This document shows, one piece after another, positions 1-8,277 of a stretch of 64,000 nt of DNA (positions within the stretch are counted from its first letter, which is position 1; each line of letters starts with the position of its first letter). Made by a program: the position numbers and the translations under genes. The notes beneath the pieces are model-generated. The model worked only from the letters and a program-made list of their open reading frames with translations, was not told the DNA's origin and did no database searches. The stretch lies in NCBI RefSeq assembly GCF_900108945.1, contig NZ_FNYE01000035.1, positions 20,969-84,968 on the forward strand, read 5' to 3'. The DNA comes from Paraburkholderia diazotrophica. Its GTDB lineage: Bacteria; Pseudomonadota; Gammaproteobacteria; Burkholderiales; Burkholderiaceae.

Positions 1-144
1 GTAAAGATCAACCGATATGAAAAACGCGGCTTCCCGATCGTCGCGGTCCGGATCGGTCAGACTCACGCGCCGGTTGCGAAGAAACAGCCGCCGGTGCTGT
101 GCGAGGTCGACGACGTGGACCTCGCTGCGAACGACGCCACTCAT
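1..144 (-). CDS. FolB-like protein (dihydroneopterin aldolase family), N-terminal part only
   Basis: An ATG frame overlaps the soxG stop codon as ATGA and stays open for 48 codons to the left edge of the window, so only the N-terminus is visible. The translation contains LFLRN followed about 20 residues later by FFISVDLY, which resembles the first beta hairpin of dihydroneopterin aldolase (FolB), where an LFLRN-type strand is followed by a VDLY-type strand. The usual glycine and histidine between these strands are not evident, so the match is tentative. A folate gene would fit the context, because tetrameric sarcosine oxidase uses tetrahydrofolate to take the methyl carbon. The translational coupling to soxG says it is the last visible gene of the same operon. 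It could equally be an unrelated protein. Confidence 0.45.
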   Translation of the reverse strand, partial: MSGVVRSEVHVVDLAQHRRLFLRNRRVSLTDPDRDDREAAFFISVDLY

Positions 145-767
145 CCGTGTGGTACTCGCGATGCACCGTGCGCCGCGATCCACTCCTCGATGCTTTTCGC
201 GAATGTGCGCGGCACATACAGATCGAAGGCTTCGGCGCCGTCGTCGTCGAGCACCGCCATCGCGAGCACGGGAACGTGATGCACGTGGCTCTGCGCGATC
301 GCATGCAGTGCAAATGCCGGAACCGAAAAGTCGATCGGCATCAGCGCGGACATCAGATGACGCACGCCCGCACCCGACAGACGCAGCAACTCGCGGCTAT
401 GCCCAAGCTCGGTGACGACGCCAATCGACGCGTCGGTCAAACGGCGCATGCTGTCCAGCCGGCGGTCGCCGCGCGGCGCGCAGATCCGCACGCGACGCGC
501 GCCGACGCGCATCACCCGCAAGCCTTCCGACTCGGCGCCTGCGTTGACGAGCGTCGGCACTGCGCAGCCGATTGCCTTCTCCATTTCCGCGATGGCAGCG
601 TCCCAGTTGTCCTGCCAACCGCCGAACTGCAGCCAGTCGCGGCCGGACACCGCGCGCAGCTTCGTCTGATGACGCGGGTACGAGTGATAGAGGGACGCAG
701 AACCGCCGAAGCCGCCGATGCCGATACCGGCTTGCGCCGCCAACGTATTGAACTGTTCGTTACGCAC
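141..767 (-). CDS. soxG: Sarcosine oxidase gamma subunit
   Basis: This is the small gamma subunit of heterotetrameric sarcosine oxidase, which packs against the folate-binding part of the alpha subunit and resembles the T-protein/GcvT fold. I chose the GTG at 767 because an AAGGAG box (777-782) sits nine bases upstream and the resulting start overlaps the soxA stop by eight bases; an ATG at 812 would overlap soxA by 53 bases without a good ribosome site. The product is about 208 residues, usual for SoxG. The order soxB-soxD-soxA-soxG is the standard one. Its stop codon overlaps the start of the next small gene, so the operon continues leftward. The assignment rests on position and overall composition as well as sequence. 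Confidence 0.85.
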   Translation of the reverse strand: MRNEQFNTLAAQAGIGIGGFGGSASLYHSYPRHQTKLRAVSGRDWLQFGGWQDNWDAAIAEMEKAIGCAVPTLVNAGAESEGLRVMRVGARRVRICAPRGDRRLDSMRRLTDASIGVVTELGHSRELLRLSGAGVRHLMSALMPIDFSVPAFALHAIAQSHVHHVPVLAMAVLDDDGAEAFDLYVPRTFAKSIEEWIAAHGASRVPHG

Positions 768-3759
768 GGAGACGCTCTCCTTCCGGATCGATAAAAATCG
801 GATTGACGACACGTACCGTGACCGTCTCGCCCTTCAGCGGATACACCGCGCGCAGCCTTTGCCCTTCGCGCTGCCTGCCTTGCTCGACCAGTCCGAGCGC
901 GAGATAGCGGCCGAGCGTCGGGCTATACGTCGTCGATGTGACGTGGCCGATGCCGTGTCCCTTGAGCGGACCATCCTCGGGAAACACGATGCAGCCGGGA
1001 CGCAACCGCTCTTGCGGGTTCTCGGGCTGCAAGCCCATCAGCACGGGACGGTCGGCGCGAATCAGGTCCGCTCGCTGACGCAGCACGCTGCCGGCGAAGG
1101 GCTTTGCTTTCGCCATCCGGCCCAGCCCGAGGTCATCGAGCGTCGTGCGGCCGTCGAGCTCGGGGCCTGCGGCGTGCCCTTTCTCGACGCGCAACGCACC
1201 CATCGCTTCCGTGCCATAGGCGATGACGCCATGCGGCTGGCCCGCCGTGTACAGCCGGTCCCACAGGCGCGCCGCATCGCCCGCCGGGCAATAGACCTCA
1301 TAGGCCAGCTCGCCCGAGAAGCTGATCCGGTGCACGCGCACCGTCACGTCCTCGAACTGTGCGAGCGCACAGCCCATGTATGGCAGCGCGTCGTTCGACA
1401 GATCGCCGCCCAGCACCTGCGCGAGCAGCGCGCGGCTACGCGGCCCCGCAACGGCCATCGCGCCCCACTGGTCCGTCACCGACGTGACGTGCACGCGCAA
1501 CTCGGGCCACGCGGTTTCGAGCAGGAATTCGAGGCGGCTCATCACGGCGGCGGCGTTCGCGGTCGTCGTCGTCATGAAGAAATGATGCTCGGCGAGCCGC
1601 GTTGTCGTGCCGTCGTCGAAGACGAAGCCGTCGTCGCGCAGCATCACTCCGTAGCGTGCCTTTCCGACCGCCAGCTTCTGCCAGCCGTTGACATAGACGC
1701 GATCGAGAAACTCGGCCGCGTCCGGCCCTTGCACATCGATCTTGCCGAGCGTCGAGACATCGACGATGCCGACACCCGAGCGCACGCTCTTCATCTCATA
1801 CACGTACGCGGCATCGACGTCCGCGCCGCTCGACGGGTAGTACCAGGGACGCATCCACAGCCCGACCTCCGCCATGTGAGCGCCGCGCGCGACGTGCCAC
1901 TCGTGCATGGGCGTGCGGCGGACGGGACGGAAATGCTGGCCGACGGCCGCTCCGCCGAGTGCGCCGAGCGCCACGGGCGTGTATGGCGGACGAAACGTCG
2001 TCGTGCCGACGGCGGGCAGCGACGCCTGCCGATGTCCCGCCATCGTCGCCATCCCGTTCAGGTTGCTCGTCTTGCCCTGATCAGTGCCCATGCCGAGCGT
2101 CGTATAACGCTTCAGATGCTCGACGGAAACGAAGCCTTCCCGATGCGCGAGCGCCACGTCGGCGTCCGTCACGTCCGTTTGCAGGTCGATGAACGCCTTG
2201 CCTTTGAAAGCGCCAGCGCCCTTCATCAAATGCAGCGGCAGCAGCGGACTGTGCGCATCCGCGCGCGGCAACTGCTCGATCAGCGCGAGCGCATCTGCGG
2301 GCTTTTGCCCAAGCTGCCCGGCGACTTCATGACCGGCTCTGAGGCCCCCGGCGATCGCATCGACGGTCGTCGCCGCGCCGCGAATCGCGCCGGCGCATAC
2401 GCAGTCGGACGTGTCGGGGCCCGCGACGAATGTGTCGAGCTCCGCGTTGAAGACGGCCTTCGTGCCCCGCTGGCTCTGCAGATGAATGACGGGTGTCCAG
2501 CCTCCCGATACGGCGAGCAGATCGCACGCGATGCGCCGCGTCCGCTGTGCATGCACGTTCGCCGACGCGACGGGTGCAAGCCGCACCGCGCGCAGCGCGC
2601 GGCCGCCTTCCGCTTGCGCGACGACGTGTCCGCGGATGATCTCGATGCCACGCCGCTCGACTTCTTCGATGAGCGGACTTGCCGCATGGTCACGTCCATC
2701 GACGACGGCGATGACCTGAACGCCCGCATCGGCAAGATCGCGTGCCGTGCGGTACGCACTGTCGTTGTTGGTCGCGACGACCACGCGCCGGCCGGGCACC
2801 ACCGCGTACGCATTGCAGTACTCGCGCACCGCGCCCGCGAGCATGATGCCGGGCAGGTCGTTGTTCGCGAACACCTGCGGCCGCTCGATCGCTCCCGTTG
2901 CGAGCACCACCTTCTGTGCGCGCATCAGCCAGACGCGTTGTCGTGGCTCATGCGGAAGCGGCGCGGGCCGATGGTTCGCGACGGCTTCGAGCAGGCCGAC
3001 CGTGTTGCCGTCGAAGTAGCCGAACGCCGTCGTGCGCGCAAGCAGCGTCACGTTCGGACGGCTCGACAGATCCGCGACCATGCGCTCGACCCAGCGGCTC
3101 GTGCTTTCCTTGCCGAGCTGATCGCGCTCGAAACGCAACGCGCCGCCGAATTGCGGATGCTCATCGACCACGGTCACGCGCAAGCCCGCACGTGCGGCCG
3201 TGCTGGCCGCAGCAAGACCAGCGGGACCGGCGCCGACGACCAGCACATCGCAGAACGCATTGACGGTTTCGTAGTGGTCGGGGTCGGCGTGATGCGTCGC
3301 GCGCCCCATGCCCGCGGCGCGCCGGATGTGCTTTTCATACCATTCCCACGCGCCGCCCGGCCACATGAACGTCTTGTAGTAGAAGCCCGCCGACAGCACG
3401 GGCGACAACAGGTTGTTGACGGCCATCAGGTCGAAGCGCACGGAAGGCCAGCCGTTCTGGCTGTTCGCGACGAGGCCGTCGAACAGCTCGACCATCGTGG
3501 CGCGCGTATTGGGTTCCGTGCGCGCGCCGCTGCCGAGCGCGACGAGCGCGTTCGGCTCTTCGGCGCCGGCGCTGACGATGCCGCGCGGACGGTGGTACTT
3601 GAAGCTGCGGCCGATCACCTGCACGCCGTTGGCGAGCAATGCCGATGCAAGCGTATCGCCTGCATATCCGCGATAACGGCGGCCGTCGAACGTGAAGTTC
3701 AATTCGGCTTGCCGGTCGATCAGCCCGCCCGCTGTCTGCCTGAATGCCTGTGCGCTCAT
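760..3759 (-). CDS. soxA: Sarcosine oxidase alpha subunit
   Basis: The 999-residue product has the three-part layout of SoxA. An N-terminal ferredoxin-like domain (about residues 15-95) lacks cysteines, as in other SoxA proteins. A Rossmann nucleotide-binding domain follows (DVLVVGAGPAGLAA near residues 168-181), and the last roughly 370 residues are a GcvT-like tetrahydrofolate-binding domain. The enzyme oxidises sarcosine to glycine, making hydrogen peroxide and passing the methyl carbon to tetrahydrofolate as 5,10-methylene-THF; the alpha subunit carries NAD+ and the folate site. The start ATG overlaps the soxD stop as ATGA. A 1101-codon open frame on the opposite strand is a shadow caused by high GC content. 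Length and architecture are normal. Confidence 0.95.
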   Translation of the reverse strand: MSAQAFRQTAGGLIDRQAELNFTFDGRRYRGYAGDTLASALLANGVQVIGRSFKYHRPRGIVSAGAEEPNALVALGSGARTEPNTRATMVELFDGLVANSQNGWPSVRFDLMAVNNLLSPVLSAGFYYKTFMWPGGAWEWYEKHIRRAAGMGRATHHADPDHYETVNAFCDVLVVGAGPAGLAAASTAARAGLRVTVVDEHPQFGGALRFERDQLGKESTSRWVERMVADLSSRPNVTLLARTTAFGYFDGNTVGLLEAVANHRPAPLPHEPRQRVWLMRAQKVVLATGAIERPQVFANNDLPGIMLAGAVREYCNAYAVVPGRRVVVATNNDSAYRTARDLADAGVQVIAVVDGRDHAASPLIEEVERRGIEIIRGHVVAQAEGGRALRAVRLAPVASANVHAQRTRRIACDLLAVSGGWTPVIHLQSQRGTKAVFNAELDTFVAGPDTSDCVCAGAIRGAATTVDAIAGGLRAGHEVAGQLGQKPADALALIEQLPRADAHSPLLPLHLMKGAGAFKGKAFIDLQTDVTDADVALAHREGFVSVEHLKRYTTLGMGTDQGKTSNLNGMATMAGHRQASLPAVGTTTFRPPYTPVALGALGGAAVGQHFRPVRRTPMHEWHVARGAHMAEVGLWMRPWYYPSSGADVDAAYVYEMKSVRSGVGIVDVSTLGKIDVQGPDAAEFLDRVYVNGWQKLAVGKARYGVMLRDDGFVFDDGTTTRLAEHHFFMTTTTANAAAVMSRLEFLLETAWPELRVHVTSVTDQWGAMAVAGPRSRALLAQVLGGDLSNDALPYMGCALAQFEDVTVRVHRISFSGELAYEVYCPAGDAARLWDRLYTAGQPHGVIAYGTEAMGALRVEKGHAAGPELDGRTTLDDLGLGRMAKAKPFAGSVLRQRADLIRADRPVLMGLQPENPQERLRPGCIVFPEDGPLKGHGIGHVTSTTYSPTLGRYLALGLVEQGRQREGQRLRAVYPLKGETVTVRVVNPIFIDPEGERLRA

Positions 3760-4073
3760 GGCTGGACCCCTTCGGCGGCGAGCACGGCGGCCTTCGCGTC
3801 ATCGCGCGCGGTTGTGTGCTCACGCGCCGCGATCACGTTCAGAATCTCGTGCGTGCCCGTGTCGCGCGTGACGACGAGCCACGCGCGGCAACCGGACGTG
3901 TGTTGCCAGCACTCGTCGTGCAGCCCGCGCGGGTTTCGGCGGTCGAACACATACGCGTACCAGCGCTCGAACGACGGGTCGTCCAGCGCGGGACGCGTAA
4001 CCGTTGCGTCGCCGCCGTACTGAAACTCGGTGTGATCGCGCACACCGCAATAAGGACATCGGATTCTCAGCAT
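3756..4073 (-). CDS. soxD: Sarcosine oxidase delta subunit
   Basis: A 105-residue protein with the zinc-binding pattern of SoxD: Cys6 and Cys9 in RCPYCG near the N-terminus, then His58 and Cys62 in CWQHTSGC. These four residues match the structural zinc site known in the delta subunit of tetrameric sarcosine oxidase. It has no catalytic role of its own but is part of the alpha-beta-gamma-delta complex. It lies eight bases downstream of soxB and is translationally coupled to soxA by an ATGA overlap. Nothing unusual is seen. Confidence 0.93.
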   Translation of the reverse strand: MLRIRCPYCGVRDHTEFQYGGDATVTRPALDDPSFERWYAYVFDRRNPRGLHDECWQHTSGCRAWLVVTRDTGTHEILNVIAAREHTTARDDAKAAVLAAEGVQP

Positions 4074-4081
4074 GATGCAAA

Positions 4082-5338
4082 TCAGTGCGCGTAAGGGTAT
4101 GGGCCGGCACCCGACTCGTTGATCGTTGCGCCGGTACGGAAGCGGTCAAGGCTGAACTTGTGGTTGAGCTCGTGGGTGCGATCGTTCGCGATCGTGTGGG
4201 CAAAGGTCCAGCCGGCAGCGGGCGTCGCCTTGAAGCCGCCGTAGCACCAGCCGCCGTTCAGATACAGCCCGTCGACGGGCGTCTTCGAAATGATGGGACT
4301 GCCGTCCATCGACATGTCCATCACGCCCGCCCAATGCCGCAGCAGCCGCAAGCGCGAAATGCACGGCATCATCGAGCACGCGATCGACGCGACTTCGGCG
4401 ACGACGGGGAAATTGCCGCGCTGCGCGTACGAGTTGTAGCCGTCGAGGTCGCCGCCGAATACGAGGCCGCCCTTGTCGGACTGGCTGACGTAGAAGTGCG
4501 CGGCGCCGAATGCGACCACCTGATCGACGAGCGGCTTGATCGGCTCGGTGACGAACGCCTGCAATACGTGGCTTTCGATCGGCAGCGTGATGCCCGCTTT
4601 CGACGCGACGAGACTCGTGCTGCCCGCGACGGAAAGACCGACACGCGCAGCGCGGATTTCACCGCGCGTCGTTTGCACGCCCGCGAGCCGCCCTGCTTCG
4701 AACAGGAAGCCGAGCACTTCGCAGTTCTGGATCAGGTCGACGCCGAGCCGGTCGGCCGCGCGCGCGTAGCCCCAGGCGACGGCGTCGTGCCGCGCGGTGC
4801 CCGCCTTGCCCTGGTACATCGCGCCGTGAATCGGGAAGCGCGCGGCGTCGCCGTACTCGAGATACGGCACGACCTTACGCACCTGATCGCGCGACCACAG
4901 CTCGCCATCGATGCCGTTCAGCCGCATGACGTTCAGACGCCGCGCGAAGCTGTCCAGCTGATCGGGCGAATGCGCGAGCGTGATCTGCCCGCGCTGCGAG
5001 AACATCACGTTGTAGTTGAGCTCCTGGCTCAGCCCTTCCCACAGGCGCATCGACCAGTCATAAAACTGCGTGTTGCCGTCGATCATGTAGTTCGAGCGCA
5101 CGATCGTCGTGTTCCGGCCGATGTTGCCGCTGCCGAGATAGCCCTTTTCGAGCACCGCGACACGCTTGATCCCGTGCACGCGCGCGAGATAGTAGGCGGT
5201 CGCAAGCCCGTGCCCGCCCCCGCCGATCACGATGACGTCGTACTCCCGTTGAGGCTTGGGGTCCCGCCATGCGCGCCGCCAGCCCTGATTGCCGCGCAGG
5301 GCCTGCCGTACGAGTTGAAGTGCCGAGTATTCTTTCAT
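4082..5338 (-). CDS. soxB: Sarcosine oxidase beta subunit
   Basis: This 418-residue flavoprotein is the catalytic beta subunit, in which sarcosine is oxidised at a non-covalent FAD and electrons pass to a covalent FMN at the interface with alpha. The dinucleotide-binding motif DVIVIGGGGHGLATAYYLA lies at residues 34-52, followed by EKGYLGSGNIGRNTT (64-78), a DAO/glycine-oxidase hallmark. Histidines at 171 and 184 fall in the region of the FMN-linked histidine of known SoxB proteins; I cannot say which is the attachment site. It begins 74 bases after the upstream M24 gene on the same strand, so the creatinase-like enzyme and soxBDAG appear to be one transcription unit. Length is typical. Confidence 0.94.
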   Translation of the reverse strand: MKEYSALQLVRQALRGNQGWRRAWRDPKPQREYDVIVIGGGGHGLATAYYLARVHGIKRVAVLEKGYLGSGNIGRNTTIVRSNYMIDGNTQFYDWSMRLWEGLSQELNYNVMFSQRGQITLAHSPDQLDSFARRLNVMRLNGIDGELWSRDQVRKVVPYLEYGDAARFPIHGAMYQGKAGTARHDAVAWGYARAADRLGVDLIQNCEVLGFLFEAGRLAGVQTTRGEIRAARVGLSVAGSTSLVASKAGITLPIESHVLQAFVTEPIKPLVDQVVAFGAAHFYVSQSDKGGLVFGGDLDGYNSYAQRGNFPVVAEVASIACSMMPCISRLRLLRHWAGVMDMSMDGSPIISKTPVDGLYLNGGWCYGGFKATPAAGWTFAHTIANDRTHELNHKFSLDRFRTGATINESGAGPYPYAH

Positions 5339-5412
5339 TTCGATCAGGTGAGTTGGCGTTCGAGCGATCCGCTAGAAGGCGTTTGCGATTGGGGCCGATG
5401 GAGCGTTGCTGT

Positions 5413-6558
5413 TTAGCGGGCGACGGGATCAGACGGCACGGTGGACAGCACCTCTGCACCCGCAGCGGACAGCAGCACCGTGTTCGACATGAAGTAATCG
5501 CCTTTGCCCGTTCCCATCAGCCACGACAGGATGTGGAATGTCATCCCCTGCTCGATCACGCGCTCGCTGTCGTGCCGCAAGCCGACGACACGGTTGCCGC
5601 CCGTCCAGCTGGGCGCGCATCCGATGCCGACCAGATAGCCGCAGTGATGGCGCCGGTAGTGTTCGAGCCCTGCGCGATCGGCGACGCGCTGCCACGCGGC
5701 GTACACGTCTCGTGCGAGTACGCCGGGGCGCAATGCTTCGACGACGGCGGCGAACGCGTCCTGGCAAACGGCCGCCATCGTTCGTGCGGAATGCGGCACG
5801 GCGCCGACATGGACGAGGCGTCCCATCGGAGCGTGATAGCGATTCACACAGCCGGACATTTCCAGAAAGACGGTATCGCCGTGGACGAGCCCGCCGCTGC
5901 CCCATGTCGTGTGCTCTTCGCCGAGGCGGCTGCCGGGGCGGATGAACGGGCCGAAGCCGGGATAAGTGCCGCCCGCCTCGATCATCGCAGCGCTGCAACG
6001 CGCAGCCACATGCCTTTCGGGCACGCCTTCGCGGATCGCGTCGATCGACGCGCTCATCATCGCGTCGGAAACGCGCGCGGCTGAACGCATATAGACCAGC
6101 TCGGCGTCGCTCTTGACGAGCCGGATGTCATCGATGACCCACGAGAAATCCACGCACGTCGCGTGACGCATGCCGCCGCGCAGCGCCTGCCCGATGCCAT
6201 CCGGCAGACCCGCCGACCAGCATTCGAGACCGACGCGCCGTGCGCCGTGTCCGGCGATGCAGGCGAGCGCCTTGTCCGCGATCGACTCACTGTCGCTATG
6301 CCCGACGAAGCGCGCATTGCCCACCTGGTTACGGATCGTCACGCCTTCCATCGCTCGCGTAATCAGCGTCAGCTCGCCCGTGAGCGGCACGATCAGAAGA
6401 TGAGGCGCGAAGTAGCCCCAGTGATCGAGCCCGGTCAGATAGAAGATGTTCTCCGGGCTGCTCACGAGACACAGATCGATCTCGCGTGCCGTCATGGCCT
6501 CGCGCACCTTGCGCAGGCGCGCGTCGTATTCGGCGGCTTCAAAAATGACTTGCTGCAC
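5413..6558 (-). CDS. M24 family creatinase/ectoine hydrolase-like enzyme
   Basis: A creatinase-fold protein of 381 residues from a GTG start at 6558, chosen because AAGGGAG lies seven bases upstream; ATG codons farther upstream lack such a site. The N-terminal half is the creatinase_N domain and the C-terminal half the pita-bread fold. The metal-ligand aspartates of aminopeptidases are replaced by a creatinase/DoeA-like stretch (LEMSGCVNRYHAPMGR), so it is a C-N hydrolase rather than a metallopeptidase. Creatinase cleaves creatine to sarcosine and urea, and DoeA opens ectoine. Directly upstream of soxBDAG, an enzyme releasing sarcosine or another N-methyl amino acid would make sense. The true substrate cannot be told from sequence. 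The promoter region contains four candidate GntR sites. Confidence 0.8.
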   Translation of the reverse strand: MQQVIFEAAEYDARLRKVREAMTAREIDLCLVSSPENIFYLTGLDHWGYFAPHLLIVPLTGELTLITRAMEGVTIRNQVGNARFVGHSDSESIADKALACIAGHGARRVGLECWSAGLPDGIGQALRGGMRHATCVDFSWVIDDIRLVKSDAELVYMRSAARVSDAMMSASIDAIREGVPERHVAARCSAAMIEAGGTYPGFGPFIRPGSRLGEEHTTWGSGGLVHGDTVFLEMSGCVNRYHAPMGRLVHVGAVPHSARTMAAVCQDAFAAVVEALRPGVLARDVYAAWQRVADRAGLEHYRRHHCGYLVGIGCAPSWTGGNRVVGLRHDSERVIEQGMTFHILSWLMGTGKGDYFMSNTVLLSAAGAEVLSTVPSDPVAR

Positions 6559-6590
6559 AGTTGTCTCCCTTCGTTGTTGCATCACGCTAG

Positions 6591-6793
6591 TTGTACACAA
6601 GTATCGATCAAGAAAATCGGGCTTTCAAGTACCGGCAATAAAAATTTAGCGATGATGTGTACATCATGCCTCGCTGGCGCACGATTTCGTCCCGTTTTAT
6701 AGGGGATTTACCTGGCTGATGCACACTTCCAATATCGACGGGTGTATACATCTGTCACAGAAGGGGAGCGCACTCTCACGAAGATGTACACAA
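6591..6793. promoter_or_regulatory. Array of four NTGTNNACAN operator-like sites
   Basis: The divergent region between the M24/sox operon and the ABC transporter holds four short inverted repeats of the form NTGTNNACAN: TTGTACACAA at 6591-6600, ATGTGTACAT at 6655-6664 (within a 16-base palindrome with 7-base arms, 6652-6667), GTGTATACAT at 6742-6751 and ATGTACACAA at 6784-6793. The GT-N2-AC core is the pattern bound by FadR-type GntR regulators, and a gene of that family lies 2.3 kb away at 9116. The best guess is that this regulator controls both divergent operons. Binding itself is inferred. Confidence 0.65.
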
Positions 6794-6883
6794 CAGCGTT
6801 GTGCCGGGAATTTTGGTTTGACATACTCGCCGCGACGCATCGCTCGTGCGCCGAAGCGGCAACAGGATCAGGAGACGACTGGA

Positions 6884-7612
6884 ATGAGGATCAGCAAGAC
6901 CCGGGCAGTGTGTGGCGTGGCCGCGACTGCACTGCTGTTGGGCTGCGTCGCCACGCAGCCTCAACTCAGGCAATTTGTTCCCGCGTTGCTCAAGGCGACC
7001 GTGATGACGGTGCAGATCACGGCGGGCGCCGCGAGTGTCGCCGTGCCGATGGCGCTCATCGCGGCATTGATGAAGATGTACGGGCCGCTGCCGTTGAGGT
7101 GGCTGGCCATCGGCTATATCGAGGTATTTCGCGGCACGTCCGCACTCGTTCAGCTGTTCTGGCTTTTCTTCGTGCTGCCGCATTTCGGCGTCGAGTTGCA
7201 GCCGGTGCCGGCGAGCATCATCGCGCTCGGCCTGAACATCGGCGCATACGGCGCGGAAGTCGTGCGCGGCGCGCTGCAGGCCGTCGCCCGCGGCCAGTGG
7301 GAGGCGACCATTGCGCTGAACATGAGCTTCGCGACCGCGATGCGCCGCGTGATCATCCCTCAGGCGGTCGTCGCGATGATTCCACCGTGGGGCAACCTGT
7401 TCATCGAACTGCTGAAGTCGACTTCGCTGGTCTCGATGATCACCGTCGCGGATCTGACATTCAGGGCCCAGCAGCTCAATCAGTTCACCTTCAAGACCGT
7501 GCCGATCTTCACGCTGGTGCTGCTGATCTATCTGATTATCGCGGTGTTGATCACCTTCGGCTTCCGTACGCTCGAGGGCCGCGCGTCGCAGGGCATAAGG
7601 AGAAAGTCGTGA
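6884..7612 (+). CDS. Amino-acid-type ABC transporter permease with a lipoprotein-like N-terminus
   Basis: An inner-membrane permease of the polar amino acid (HisMQ/EhuC) type, 242 residues. The EAA loop that docks the ATPase is present (GQWEATIALNMSFATAMRR). The start at 6884 has GGAG nine bases upstream. The first 23 residues, MRISKTRAVCGVAATALLLGC, look like a lipoprotein signal peptide with an LLGC lipobox, as expected for a substrate-binding protein, and only after about ten more residues does the normal permease start (FVPALLKATVMTVQIT). No substrate-binding protein gene is present in this operon. The simplest reading is an in-frame deletion that fused the signal of a lost binding protein to the permease. 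The stop overlaps the next start as GTGA. Confidence 0.85.
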   Translation: MRISKTRAVCGVAATALLLGCVATQPQLRQFVPALLKATVMTVQITAGAASVAVPMALIAALMKMYGPLPLRWLAIGYIEVFRGTSALVQLFWLFFVLPHFGVELQPVPASIIALGLNIGAYGAEVVRGALQAVARGQWEATIALNMSFATAMRRVIIPQAVVAMIPPWGNLFIELLKSTSLVSMITVADLTFRAQQLNQFTFKTVPIFTLVLLIYLIIAVLITFGFRTLEGRASQGIRRKS

Positions 7613-8277
7613 CCGTATTCGATTGGCACTACGCTTTGCAGATCCTGCCGATGCTCGGGCAGGCGTCGATCATCACGGTGGAAGCCACTGTCGTCAGCTT
7701 CGCCGTTGCGGCCGTGCTCGGCCTTGCGTTCGCGATTCTCAGGATGGTCCCGGCGCCCGCCGTTGCCGTGCCCGTCTCCATGCTCGTCGAAGGCATACGA
7801 AGCACGCCGCTGCTCATCCAGATCATGTTCATCTACTTCGGCCTGCCGAAGCTCGGCATTGTGATCGACGCCTTTCCCGCCGGCGTGATGGCGCTCGGCC
7901 TGCACTACGCGACCTACTGCTCGGAGGTGTATCGCGCGGGTCTTGCGGCGATCCCGCGCGGACAATGGGAGGCCTGCGTCGCGTTGAATTTCAGTCCCGC
8001 CGACACGATGCGCAAGATCATCATTCCGCAGGCCATTCCGCCCGTCGTGCCGGCGCTCGGCAATTATCTGATTGCGCTGTTCAAGGACACGCCGCTGCTC
8101 TCGGCCATCTCCGTGATCGAGCTCATGCAGACGGCGAGAGTCATCGGCTCCACGAACTTCCGTTACGTCGAGCCCGTGACGCTGGTGGGCGCGCTCTTTC
8201 TGGTATTCAGCCTGATCGCTGCATCGGGCGTACGACACGTCGAGGCATGGCTGCGCTCATGCCGGGGAGAAAAATGA
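7609..8277 (+). CDS. Amino-acid-type ABC transporter permease, second subunit
   Basis: A 222-residue integral membrane protein, the partner permease (EhuD/HisM type) of the preceding gene. The GTG start at 7609 overlaps the upstream stop and has AAGGAG at 7597-7602. Several hydrophobic helices are visible, starting at about residues 15-40 (ASIITVEATVVSFAVAAVLG), and the EAA loop reads GQWEACVALNFSPADTMRK. With its partner it forms the membrane channel for an amino acid or amino-acid-like solute; the neighbouring sarcosine oxidase and creatinase-like genes suggest an N-methylated or cyclic amino compound. Length is normal. Confidence 0.9.
   Translation: MTVFDWHYALQILPMLGQASIITVEATVVSFAVAAVLGLAFAILRMVPAPAVAVPVSMLVEGIRSTPLLIQIMFIYFGLPKLGIVIDAFPAGVMALGLHYATYCSEVYRAGLAAIPRGQWEACVALNFSPADTMRKIIIPQAIPPVVPALGNYLIALFKDTPLLSAISVIELMQTARVIGSTNFRYVEPVTLVGALFLVFSLIAASGVRHVEAWLRSCRGEK

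Noticed and set aside
718..4023. A 1101-codon open frame on the plus strand opposite soxA
   Set aside because: It is a reverse-frame shadow of soxA in GC-rich DNA; the soxA protein has clear family motifs, while this translation is rich in Arg, Ala and His without any domain.
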